The notes under the pieces were generated by a model, which saw only the letters and a program-made list of their open reading frames with translations, was not told the origin of the DNA and did no database searches. Positions 13,300 to 25,600 of a stretch of 64,000 nt of DNA are shown piece by piece. Every line of letters begins with the position of its first letter. Position 1 is the stretch's first letter. The position numbers were made by a program, and so were the translations under genes. This DNA comes from Neodontobutis hainanensis (Eukaryota; Chordata; Actinopteri; Gobiiformes; Odontobutidae), in NCBI GenBank assembly GCA_024349245.1, contig JALDNG010000733.1:29654-93653 (forward strand), given 5' to 3'.

Positions 13300-14660
13300 A
13301 TCAGCCGCTTCTATCTGTCACATGTCAACTACACAGCTCTCCTACATCAACACCGGCTTATGTTTTTATATTATCTTTAACAAACTCGCTTAAAGCCATC
13401 TACTGTTTTTCAGCAGCTATAACTATTTAATTGAATTCCAGGGGTGCAGGTTTCAATATTTCGATGGATATAATTTGATGGTATTCTCTTATCTCCAAAT
13501 AAAAGTTCAAGGTTGTGTTCATTCAAACGTATTATGACCATCATAACATTGTTTGAGTCCATCGTGGTGTTTTTACTCTTGTATGAATATATAAGGTCAA
13601 TTCTTATAACCCTTTGTAATTAATGAGCTCCCGTGTTTTGGTGATATATTTTTGGAATGGGTCCCATAATACAAATCTTCTCTCATAACTATGAAAGTAA
13701 AACGTTGGGAGGAAGAGTATCTTGTGAGCTCCTATAGATTCGCCTAGTACGGTAAGTGGGCGCTCATAGATAAGTTCTGAACATGATGTCTTTTATATTT
13801 TTTGAGGGACGGTATAGATACTTTGCAAAACCTAGTTTATTTCGTCTAACCAGTTTAGATCATGTAATCCGTGTGATCAGAGAATTAAAGAGATGATATA
13901 AACGCTGAAATAAGCCATTAGCTTCTGATTGATTAATCGTAGTATTGTGAATCTTTGATCTGTACAGGTGAGCTATGCATTTTTATCGATCATATGTGAA
14001 CTGACGTCTTCAGTCTGAAGAGATATCAGAAGGGAGAACGTATCTCTAATTTACAGTTCGCAATTAAAGCTCTTGCGCATCAAATTGTCGAAGTATCTCT
14101 AAACTGAGACAGCTTCATACCAACGTGTATATTAGTGATTAAAGTCAACATGTGAGTTCGACATTTAAATGTCCATAATGATTAAACTTTTTATACATGT
14201 ATTTGATCAGCATAAACGATTCAAATGAAGCTTTGTTGTGTCTGAATTTCTCAGTCTGACTTTGAATTACTATACGCGCCAGATTTTAAAAATATGTCTT
14301 AAACTATGCCTTACAAACATACTGCTTAATAGTCAACGTGGTTCTAATGTAATGATGCGAAATTCAATGAATATTATCAAATACATGACTATAAAAAAAA
14401 CAGGCATTACTTAAGGATAGTTTCCGTTTCATATATCACATACGAGGGTTGAAGTAGTCTGAATTTATATCTCTTCGAGTCAGACAATGATATGTATTTT
14501 TCCGATATGTTTAACAGTTTTGCCACTCTGAACCTTACAATATCTTCGTTTCGAAACCTAGCTGATTGAGCAAAGTTAGCTGATATTATTAAGATAAAAG
14601 ACGTTATCTACTATATTTATCTTAACTTATAAATTTTCAATTTATTCTGTATGTGCTGAA
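13300..14660 (-). pseudogene. Ty3/gypsy integrase relic, minus strand
   Basis: Minus-strand translation carries a decayed gypsy integrase in the normal domain order. Near 14620-14570 is a linker-like run (FAQSARFRNEDIVRF). At about 14387-14236 is the zinc-binding region, with FDNIH-ISHHYIRTTLT then QTEKFRHN, resembling the HHCC domain (FD-IHSLSHPGIRAT, then CQ-SK--H). The core follows near 14045-13870. There LPSDISSD matches the second catalytic Asp motif, and TTINQSEANGLFQRLYHL matches TTAYHPEANGLVERLHR, with the catalytic Glu now Gln. This part stays in one frame for about 75 codons with only two stops. The C-terminal part is poorly preserved and its end near 13300 is a guess. The element is dead. 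It faces away from a plus-strand RT fragment that begins about 300 bases to the right. Confidence 0.75.
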
Positions 14661-14969
14661 ATTGCTGTTTAATGCTATTCTGACATGATTACTATTGGGT
14701 ATATGTTTTTATGAATGCATAAGTCAACTGTTTTTAATCTACAAATGTGGTAAAATGATTGCCATAAATATAATAGCTAGAATGTTAACATTCAGACACA
14801 AGGCAATGATATTTTGAACTAATACGCTTTATTTAATTTCACATGCCTTTAATATCTTGATAAAGAATGCAAGTAGTTTCTCTTTACATCCAACAGCAGA
14901 TTATTTCTCTCTAAAATTATCCTAAAGATAACAAAAGAAGTTGGCTTATGAGGGGCATCAATTATTCAT

Positions 14970-15480
14970 AAGTCGATTTCGGAAAGAGACGCAGGACCAT
15001 TGTTCAATATGTCATCACTATCAAAGCTGAGGGACCAGATAAACAAACTGTTAAATAAATTTCCGAGTCTTATGACCTTTTAAATTTTATCAGACTACAA
15101 CGAATCATGGCTTTAAAAATTATTTAAATACAAACCGCCATCAACTTTACAAGCACAGGAGACATCTCTTCCAGACAAGCTTTCTTTTGCGAATGACGAG
15201 TTTCAAAAAATGTTATACTTTGGAATTATCAAGACTTCTTATTGCATTTAGACCTTCTCTTTAACATATTGTTTCTTAAAATCCCTGAATATGGTGAAAC
15301 TTGTGAGATTCCAGACACCTCAACGATTCAACTTCGTCGATTGTTTACCAAATTCCCCTCCTACACTATTTTTTAGTCATCCATGACAGGATGTATCATA
15401 TTATCAAAAAATATTGAGTGCGTAGATCCCATTTGATCCCATTAAGCGATTAAGATTTTGCTAAAATCTAATCAGTCACT
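14970..15480 (+). pseudogene. Ty3/gypsy reverse transcriptase relic, plus strand
   Basis: The plus-strand frame reads LRDQINKLLNKFPSLMTF near 15027-15080, resembling the connector before gypsy RT (LL-KFPSLTTP). Near 15120-15240 it reads KPPSTLQAQETSLPDKLS followed by FANDEFQKMLYFGIIKTS, which matches the RT entry motif (LPPDKLAAAK-EF-KM--LGIIRPS). Later pieces are frameshifted, and TGCIILSKNIECVD near 15390-15425 may be the remnant of the first palm motif (GC-IFSKIDLV), with the Asp replaced. The catalytic YxDD region was not found. This is only the N-terminal third of an RT. It lies on the opposite strand to the neighbouring integrase relic, so they are either two insertions or one inverted element. 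Confidence 0.72.
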
Positions 15481-15489
15481 CCAGAGTCA

Positions 15490-18400
15490 CAAATAAATTG
15501 AATTAATAATCAATTGTAAATCACCTTCAGCCTCCGGTTGAGTATGGGAATTACATGGTCATCAATAATTTTATGTGTTTAATCTCATAAGATGTAATAT
15601 CAGAAAGTTTTTAAATTAAATCAATAAAAATTTGTTCATACAATATATTAACATATAATTTTCAATCAATCAGGAATTATGTATAAAAATTTTATAAAAT
15701 TTGTTTATTTGACATGATTCTGAAATTACCATATGGTTCACTAAAGATTTTTCTTTGAGTGTATGATTGCTTATCTTTTATTATTCTATCACAAGTATTC
15801 ATACATATTCTATTCTTCATAATTTAAAAAAAATATGAAATGATCGATAAATTTAAAAAATTTTAGGCTGTTTAATTTTCTGAATATACCTCAATAGTGA
15901 ATGTATAATTTTTTCAAATTATATTTATTTTTCAAGGTTTTAATACTTTATAGAATGTGATGTTTTTCTTATTATTTTTACACTTAATTTGAATTTGAGC
16001 TTTTTAATGTGGGTTTAAAGACATGTTCATTTTCAACCATGGAAACGATATTTATATTCTAGTTTATAAAAAAAATATTTTTTGTATTCAACATTTTCTC
16101 TCTTTTTATTTTAGTTACTTGTTTTTAATGGCAAATTAAATTTATGCTGTCAAAAACTAAATCGAATAAATAATTATGTGATCCACAATAATACAATTGT
16201 GAATGATATTATATTTCCGCTATTTGACTCATTTTAAATGTTTTCTTCATATTTTACCAAGTTATATTTCAAATAAATTTTATTTTAAAATGATCATTAA
16301 AATTAATAAACTCCCTAGAATTGTCATGATTTTTTTCCAATTTCTTGCATTTTGTTTATATTAGTATAAAAAGGGAAAAATCAATATATTTTAATAAATT
16401 TTTGTGCATTATTGAAATAATACTTTACGCATTAACAAATTTTTTAATTCCGTTTCACATTTTAATTTGATGATGAATTGAAAATTCAAAAGTTATATGT
16501 TTTTTATACGTGTCTATTATTTATTTTTAAAAAACTATTTTAGACTTTTACCGACAAATTAATCAGTGATTTATTCCTTTCTATATCAAAGATAACATAT
16601 AAGATATAGAATATTTTATCTCCCATCTTATATTTTATGTGATTTTTTATCAGATTAAACTATTTGCATTCCATGAATTAGTGTTGTTTATAAATTTCAG
16701 TTCTTTATGTGATTTAAATTAAGTTTTACTTTCAAAGTTGCGAATTTTTTGTTTTGATTAAAAAACAACACATTTGTTTAAGTTTTAATTTTTTAAAAAT
16801 ATAACTACTATCTATAAATAATCATGTTAATTTAGTATAATTAAAATCATTTTAATTTAATCATCACTGGATTTTGCAATTAACCAGATTATTTAGTTAT
16901 GGTTTTAGCTCTATTTAAAATTGTAAATTTTTGACGTAAAAATATGATTGATTCTGTTAAAGTATGTTTATTTACATTATAAATGTAAATATAAGGTTGT
17001 CATTGTGGGCTTCTTACAACAAAAAATATTTTGTTCAGAAGAATTTTTGAAAATTTGTTTAGATTTTTGATATCAATATTTATTTATCAGATATTTAAAT
17101 TTAACGTGATCAAAAATTTGATTGTCCGAGCTCTTGTACTAACTATTTTATTCAAATTTTATCTATCTATTTTCTAATTTATTCTTCTAAAATTTCTTAA
17201 TGACTTTTCTTTGAAAAATCAATACTTATTCTGTAATCAATTATTTTTATCTGTCATTTTGAGTTTCTTTATCAAATTGAATTGTATGTTTTTTTCACAA
17301 GAAATTTTACTTATTCATGTGATATTACATCTAAATTATTTTAAAAAATTTGCATTTTTAGAGGTAAATTGTATGTTGATTACCAAAATATCGATGGATT
17401 TGATAAATATATTTTCAAAATTCTCATAAATTTCAAAAGAAGAGGCAGCAACTATGATGAAATAAACAGTGAACAATTAGCATATTTAAAATTTTATGAA
17501 AAGAAATGTTATCAAAAATATTATTTTATATCAATTTTTTAAATCTGAATAAATTTATCATATATAACACGAGTTATCACTACTAGGTTTCTTCATTGAT
17601 TTCATATATTTTCAAAAAATGGTTTATAAATGATTGATATTTCGAATAATGAAAGTATATTCAATTTTTTTGTTTGGTATTTCACAGTTTACATCATCTC
17701 AAATGTTAAAATTAGAATAAATCATATTATTGAGTTGATAATAAAATTATTGTCAAATTTAAAATCATATTAGAATTTTTCAAATACACTTCAAACAAGT
17801 TTAAAGATTAAAATAAGTCAAAACCATCTCAAGTTATTTCAAATGGTAATAAAATGAACTTTTAGGCAGAATTCAAAAAATTCTAGAGTGAGTTTAGAAC
17901 AATCATTAAAACTGTAAATGCGTTAATTAGCAGGGGTTAATCTTTATAAAGTAAATAAAATAAAATGACGAAATTTGATACGTTGTATTTCTTCAAAAAA
18001 TATTCTTTTTGATGATAAGTCAAAAAATAAAATTGAAAATGGTTTCTTCGAATATATATAGGTTTTAAAGTTGATATATTTTTATTCTGTTTCCATAAAA
18101 TTAATTTTAATGGAACTATGATAAAATTTAAAATCTATATCATTTCTAATAATAATTGTTTTTGTATTCATATATCTTTCAACAAACAAATGTTTTTTAA
18201 TATTTAAATGTTTAAACACAATTAAATTGTTTGAAAGAATGGACTTTATGAAAAACACATAAAATATATGTTTAATCTTATAAAGCTGTTAATTTGTTTT
18301 ATGAAATTGATGAAATAAAGCACAAAATAATGGAATATTCTTATAAATATGTGATGTATATTTTTAAAATTAAACCTCATTTAATGAACATAGTTCGATC

Positions 18401-19036
18401 TATTATTAATCGTGTCATTTGATTTGCCTATCTAACTTTATTTTCTAAAATATGTTGAAATTTAATTTGGCCAGGAACTTCTTATCATCGATTTAACACA
18501 TCGAAAGCCATATTCACGTGTGATAGTTAGTTCTTTCGGAAAGTCAAATGTTACAAGTTCTTTTTCCTTTAAACGACACTCCTGTTAATTGAACATATAA
18601 CCGATGATGATCTTTATGATAAATTACAAAATTGAAACACTAAAAACGTGTTAATAAATATAAATATTTATCTGTTGTGATGTAAGACAAATGATCACAA
18701 CGGATAACATGGTAACAACGACCAGGCTAATATATTTTGGTACTGAGGCTATTTAGTATATACCTTTCCCAATCGTTCTTATTCAACGTTAATCCTTTAC
18801 ATTCTCAGATATCTTTTTAATTTAAAACATAAATCTCAATAATTGTTAACATTTATATACGTTCAATGGTAGCAGCGTTTCTTTTCATTTCAAAGGTTCA
18901 TAATTTTAAATAGATAAGATAAGGGTAGTTAACTATCATTAACATCCCCCATGGCAGTTTATTTATAAATATAAAATGAAGATTTTTATAATTATTGATT
19001 GTATTCTGTCCTAGGGTCAATGCTTTTCATGTTAAA
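15490..19036. other. AT-rich intergenic DNA
   Basis: I see no gene. The plus-strand frame at 17211-17429 (72 codons) is Phe/Leu/Ile-rich and has no motif; I regard it as chance. Positions 18470-18800 are slightly GC-richer but give no recognisable protein on either strand. Confidence 0.5.
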
Positions 19037-19038
19037 TA

Positions 19039-19111
19039 TAGGGTTTCAAGCAAATAACGTCACTTTCCAAAAATTAACGCCAATTAAAAAAATCAAATAA
19101 ATAAATAATTG
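19039..19111 (+). repeat. Left terminal inverted repeat
   Basis: 73 bp starting TAGGGTTTC and ending in an AAATAAATAAATAATTG tract. It pairs with 19613-19688. It also encodes the C-terminal tail of the ORF, because the reading frame runs into it before stopping. Confidence 0.93.
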
Positions 19112-19530
19112 TTGTTATAAAAATAAATTAAAATAGATAAAAAAATTTTTATAGAATAATGAAAATCGTTTAAATAACGATCAATCGAACTTTTACTTAT
19201 TTGAATATTAAATTCCCGCTCAATGGTTGTTTTCAATGCTTCAAGTGTTCGTGTAGGATCATCATTAACCAACTGAAGAAGCCTGGCCTTTTGATGATCA
19301 TTCAGCTTTGTTTGTTGTGAGCGACCTCGTCTTACTGTTTCCCTCAAATCAAAAAACCTTTTGGAAAATGTAGATATAGTTGTTCGAGGAATTAATAATC
19401 TTCTAACAATTTCTGAGATTTGTATTCCATGAATTAAATATTCTGTTATTGCTCGTTTTTGTTCAGTGGATAAAGTCCTTCTTCTCCTTATAATTCTTTC
19501 ATTGTTAATGTGATTCTCTTCCTCAGTCAT
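19093..19530 (-). CDS. Truncated Tc1/mariner-like transposase, DNA-binding domains only
   Basis: 145 codons, uninterrupted. The ATG at 19530-19528 is directly preceded by an in-frame TAA, so the N-terminus is complete. Residues 1-18 are acidic then strongly basic (IIRRRR). Residues about 20-60 form a first helix-turn-helix (LSTEQKRAITEYLI, EIVRRLLIPRTTISTF). RRGRS near residues 68-72 resembles the AT-hook-like GRPR linker of the family. Residues about 75-125 form a second helix-turn-helix (LNDHQKARLLQLVNDDPTRT, ISKSSIDRYLNDFHYS), typical of the bipartite paired-like region. The last 17 or so residues are hydrophobic and encoded by the deletion junction and left repeat. A full transposase would carry about 200 more residues with the DDE domain. 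The product, if made, could bind the terminal repeats but not cut, so it might act as a competitor of active copies; that role is inference. Confidence 0.85.
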   Translation of the reverse strand: MTEEENHINNERIIRRRRTLSTEQKRAITEYLIHGIQISEIVRRLLIPRTTISTFSKRFFDLRETVRRGRSQQTKLNDHQKARLLQLVNDDPTRTLEALKTTIEREFNIQISKSSIDRYLNDFHYSIKIFLSILIYFYNNNYLFI

Positions 19531-19612
19531 TTAAGGGTATTAAAAAATTACTTTAGAGGTTGATTTCAAAGTGTTTACAAAATAATAATATAACGGCTTT
19601 TAATTTTTACTC

Positions 19613-19688
19613 CAATTATTTATTTATTTGATTTTTTTAATATCACGTTAATTTTTGGGAAAGTGACGTTATTTGCTGGGAAACCCTA
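19613..19688 (-). repeat. Right terminal inverted repeat
   Basis: 76 bp; its reverse complement begins TAGGGTTTCCC and matches the left repeat throughout. An 82-bp leader (19531-19612) separates it from the transposase start codon, so a promoter for the ORF would be expected in this repeat or leader. Confidence 0.93.
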
Positions 19689-19690
19689 TA

Positions 19691-22600
19691 ATACTTATTT
19701 ATCAATTTTTGCAATATATGATTTATGTTCACTCAATTTTAGGTTATAATTTCAAATGAAACAAAAGGGGTGAAATTTTATTTTTAAATACATAAGTAAA
19801 ATGCGTTTACATATTCTTGAGGTTGTCAATTTAAAAATTGTTTATTAGATTAAGAAAAATGAAATTTTATTTTTATAATTCCCAAAATTAATTATGCCAT
19901 TCTTTTATTCTTTTAAAAACAGAAAATATTATCTTAAAAATTGCTCCATCAAACATTATTATAACTGATTGAAACAATATAATGAAAAAATACTTTTGAA
20001 ATTGCCAAATAGTTATATTCGACCATCATTCCTATTCGATTATTCAAGGCTTACCAGGTTTTATTCTCTTAAATTATAAGTTGTTTAGTATGTACAAGAT
20101 AATAAATATTTTCAAAATGAAATCGCAACTTCAAAAAAACATGTTAATTTATTGAATAAACCAATATATATCCTTCAAAAATTAAAATTTTATTTCAAAC
20201 TGCCAATAAATTGATAAATCAAAAGATATTTAATGAAATAACTGTTTTATCATATTACATCAAATTTAAAAATTATCAGAAAAAACTGTATTAAATAAAT
20301 ATAAAATTTTTATTAAACTGTGAATAATTTTCGAGGTATCAAAAATTTTAAAATTCTTCAAACCAAACAATCTTTAAAAATTTTCTTTATAATTCGTTAA
20401 TTTTTTGATTAAAATGTGAAATAATAACAATTCTAAACATTATTAAACAAATAAAATTTTATAAAAATTTGCTTAAAAGATAATTTTATTGCATAAAACA
20501 GTTATTTTTTAAAAATAATTAAAGATAGCATTAATATCCCCTTCTGACTTCAAGAATTATTTTTTCATATTTTGTTTCATCGATATGTCATAATCCTTTA
20601 ACAAGTAAAGGATCGCCTTATGTAAATAATCCTAAGATTAAAAAAAAACAAAATAGTTATTTTCATAATCTTTTTCTCCGCATGATGTTGCTGGTTTTAA
20701 ATCTCTTTCTGATCCTCATGCTTCTCATAATTTATATTTGATCTTATATTCTATTTTGCACTTTTACGAGACAAAGAAATGCTTAAAAATCTTTACTATC
20801 AGTTCTATTTTTGTATTAACTGATGAAGTTGCTTATGTTTATTCTGGTTTTTACCAATTCTTTTAAAAGAAAAAACATCTTATTTTTGTATGTTGATTTA
20901 AAAAAGATATATACACTTTTTTAAATAAATTTAAAAATCATGTATTTTATTTTAAACGTCCTTTAATAATAATAATATTTTTCTGAATTGAGCATTACAT
21001 GGTAATTAAATGTAATTCAAAAACAAGTGCAGTCCTGTTCTAAATTTTACAATACGTCGTAAATTATGATTAGTTTTAATTTATTTTAATTCGAAATTTA
21101 TGATTATTTTTATTTATTTATTCCAAATATTTCAATGGTTAGCATATTTATTATTTTCTAAGCTTCAATTTATACCATATAAAAATAAATTCACAGAATT
21201 CTTTTTTTCTGTGATGATTATATACTCAATACGCTTGATTATTTACGTCAGAAGAGTCAAATATTAAACATTCACATGAATATATTTTAATGAAAAGTTT
21301 CCCGATCATTCCAGAAAATATAAAAGCAAGCAATATATATCTGAATGATTGTGTTTTATTCATTGATGTTCGTTACGTTTTGTTCCATGAAAAGTATGTA
21401 TGTATCAATTAAAATCAAATAATAAAGTTTGACATTCGAAATTTTGCCAAAATAATATTTTTATTAAGGTCAAAGAAAATATCTTGATTCAGGTATATCT
21501 CTCTTCATAACGAATTTCATTGAATTTTAGATTGTTTAAATTAAGAGAAAGTTACTGAATTTTTTAATTGGTAGATTATTGATAAATATTCCATTTATTA
21601 GTTTTAATCTTATTATGCATTCAAATAAAATTATGAAAAAATTTATTCTTGGTTATCTCGTGCAAAATTTTAATATGTTAATTAAATAAATGGCTAATGC
21701 TTCATGAATAGTTTGTACATCAGATCATATGTAATTTAACGAGAAAATATTCATTTTGAATACCATGAGAAACGTAGCATATATTATAACCTAGAAAAGT
21801 ATTTAATCATTTTTAATACATGTGGCTGTGTCATTTATGTAACATGAATTTATAAAAGATCTCAGGATTCGACATAAATTTGTGCAATAATCTAATATCC
21901 AAAATTCTATTCTTCAAAATTATATTTTTAATCTTTCAACCAAAATGATGAAATAATTTATGAGTAATATTAATGTAAATTGCATCTAATCCGTAATATA
22001 AATTCTAATATTAAGACATGGAAGTAAGATAAACAAAAATAGGTCAAATAAAATAGAAATGAAAGAATTTCATCGTCATCTAATTGTTCCCCATTAACAA
22101 TAATTATAAAATATTATTGTCTTCATGACTTGTCATAGCTTTTTTGATTATGAAACTGTGTAAATTCGCACGAAGCATCCAAAAGTACAAAATAATAAAT
22201 TAAAAGTATAATCTTTATCAAACGCTATCTAAACATGATTTTCTTGGCATGTGATCATGTATAAATGACGGATAAGTACATTAAAAGTATAATTCTTATT
22301 AAAAAATGATTCAATTTCAGCATATAATACGCTTTCAATTTGTGAAACAGTAATATGTAATAAGTTTTTCAGTATGTTTAGATAGCTTTTATAATTATAA
22401 TTATTTATTTATGAAACATATAATGATACCTAATCCATTTTACATCAGTTTTACCTTAAATAAAACACCGACCTTTAAAATCTCATAAATTTATGTTCAT
22501 TTTCGAAAAAATTATCTTCAGTTTCTACTTTCATACCAGACCTTAAGATAATGTTGAATTTTTCTGCAAGTAAAATATAACCTATCCTACATGAAATTAA

Positions 22601-25600
22601 CGAATTTGTGAGTTTATAGGTAATTTTTCTCATTCTGGACATAGTATTCATGAATCACTTCCTTGTTTTCGAATGGCTTTTATTGAAGTAGCAATAAATG
22701 GATAATTTTCGACCTGAATTTTATGTTGGTACATTAACATGAATTGCGATTCTATTTTCTTTTTGAACGTGTAAAAAATACAACAAAAATATGTTTAAGA
22801 AAATTTCATAATTTTTAAACATTTTAATGATTTTTTACTCAGTATAATTAAACTAAAATTAAGCTGTCACGAGAAATCAAACTGAGATATGGCGTTCCCA
22901 TTTTAATTTATTTATAAAATTGATATTTTTACAGTACGCTGAATTTTTATTTTTTAAACAATTTTCAACAGTTTTGTGTTGATTATTTTGTCCTCTTAGA
23001 ATTTGAGTTATTAAATTTATACATGCTGATTGGTGGTATCGTGTCAAAATATTAAAATTTTCTTTCACAGCGTAAAGCTTTTCATCATTCTGTATAAAAA
23101 TTTCTGGAAATTCAAATTTTTATAACAAATAAAAGAAAATTAGAACGTCTCATTCGGTAATATTTTCGACGATACTTGCAGGTCTGAAATTTGAATGCTC
23201 AAGAAAACCCAAACATCTTTATATTTGGCCTTAAATTAAAGATTACTGTGTTTATGTCAAAATAAACTTTCATCACCTTGACAAACAACACAATTTCTAC
23301 CTATTTTAAAACGATTTTCAACAAAAATATTTGTGATGTCATAATTTTTAAATCTAAAAATTAATAAAATTTGTACATTCAATGTGATTTATTCAGTAAT
23401 GCACTCTTACAAATGATTATGAAGCAAAAAATCTTGATCACTTGAAATAATGATGAATTACAGATTTCGAAAATCGTATATTAACGTATTAAAAACATAT
23501 GACATCGACTAGATGCAATTTTTATCCATAAATCAAAATCATTTATCTTCTTATTGACAAGTTTTAATCAATTTTCATTCAATTATGGAATTCTCTAAAT
23601 TTCTGTTGAGCACATTGAGTAAAATTTATCATTCACAAATTTATTTTATTCTTATTTTAATTTAAATTCAATAATTGTAATATTTAAACTTCATAAGAAA
23701 TATCAAACGGGATATTTTCTTGAACAAAAATTTGAGATTTAAAGCTAGCAATTTAAAAAAGCTTCCATTGTGTATGTAAAGAAATTCTGCAATTTTGAAG
23801 GTATTTAAGAATTGAAAAATTCACTTTACATATATGTTTTAAATATTATTTCTTAGAACACCTAAAGACAATGAAAAATATTTTTTGCTCATGGATCCTA
23901 TAAATTTTTTTTAAAATTTGTCAAAAACAAATAATGTTTTTGCTTTAAGACTTAATATTTACGTTTTTAAGAAATAAATAGCTGATTGTTTAAAAACTTC
24001 AGATAAAATTTTTCATATCAATTCCTAAATGTTTTCGGTTTTTATATTTTGATTACCCGTGAACATTTAACAAATTATTGGCAAAAACAAATTGTACAAG
24101 TTGCGACTGTTTTTAGTTACAAAAACATTATTTTCGTTTAATTTTCTGAAAAAATACTGATATTTATGTGTTTAGTCTCCTTTTATCTGATAAATAATCC
24201 GTTAACTCGAATTTAGATTGCCTACGTAAAACATAAGTATTATTATTTTGGTTATAAAATGAGTGAATGCAGAGGTAAGTTTTTTCAAAAATAATGAGTA
24301 CAAGTGTGCACTCCACGTTGTCTCTACCACAATGATCTTAAATTACAAAAGTAACCATTGCAAATAGCTTATGAAAAGAATAATATTTAAGAAATACTCA
24401 ATGAAATCCTCAATTTTATTTTCACGTGAGGATCGTTACATTTGCCATATGATATGGCTGGTAACCATCTTTCTTAACTCCTTTTTTGAAAAGTTCTTAT
24501 TAATTTTATTGTTAATTAAAATTATTAAATGTAAAAAATTCAATCTCTTTAATCACAAATAAAAAATTTTTAATATAAAAATTAGTATCACGTTTTATGG
24601 TGTATTTGGAGTTAATATTTTCAGAATTGATCAGCTGTGCATAAAGAATAATTTTGGTTATCTTCATTGTTAATCATACAAATTTAAATGCTCATTCTAC
24701 CATATATTATTTTTCTTGGTTCTCAATGTTTTATTTTTTAATGAGCAAGATTAATTAGTCTGTGAAGACATGTATAGAAGATAGTTTGTATGTAGAGTTT
24801 AAATCAAAGTTAGTCTTATTATATCGATGCATACCATAGCATCCTTATCTTTAAATATATTTACCTAAAATAAATGACAAAGATTAGTGTTAATAGTACT
24901 CTAGAAAATACCATTTGTCATAAAATCAATTAAGCGCATAAACATAATCATTTATTAGACAAGTTCATTTAACATTATTATAAATATCAAAGTGTATAAA
25001 TCAAAAATTTTAAAATCTAAACTTGTTTTTATGTTAGAAAAATTCTTCTAACGCCATTAAATTCATTGTACCTTGAATTCAAGCATGATATAAAAATCTA
25101 ATGCGTTCCATGAAATAGCAAGATAACCATTCGTTTATTTTAAAACTTCATAACCAGTAAAAACTGTGCTGATTTGATATTTTATTTTAATGACTGGAAA
25201 CTTATTCAACATAAGTTTAATATCAAAAATTTTAACTTTTGATTAGTTTTTATGTTTTCATAGATTTTTTCACAAAATCTATGTAATTATTCATTCATAA
25301 ATTAAAAATTACTCTTTTCCTCATTCTTCCGAATATTTAAGTTAGATTTTTTACCTTAATGACAATCCTGAAATTCTTTATGCATATTCTTGAAATTAAG
25401 AATGTGTTTGCCTTGTTTGGGAATACTCCTTAATATATAGCTTATAGGTAAATTTGTAACATCAACTATCAAACTTGTTGGTCGGTAAATCATTGGTGCG
25501 AATGAGAAAATCTCAAGTGTAGATTATAGATTTTGATTAATGTAGTTTTTCATTAAAATGTCAATATCATGATGCAAAGCATGATACTCTGAATTATCAA

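Larger units (their letters stand above)
19039..19688 (-). mobile_element. 650-bp TIR transposon, internally deleted Tc1/mariner-like
   Basis: The left terminal inverted repeat (19039-19111, 73 bp) begins TAGGGTTTC. It matches the reverse complement of the right one (19613-19688, 76 bp) with only a handful of substitutions and three short indels, about 90 percent identity. Both ends are directly flanked by the dinucleotide TA (19037-19038 and 19689-19690), the usual target duplication of the Tc1/mariner/IS630 superfamily. The interior holds one ORF, reading right to left, for the DNA-binding part of a transposase; the catalytic DDE domain is missing. The element therefore looks like an internal-deletion derivative that would need a transposase in trans. 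The exact boundary could shift by 2 bp because the ends read TATAGGG on both sides. Confidence 0.93.
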
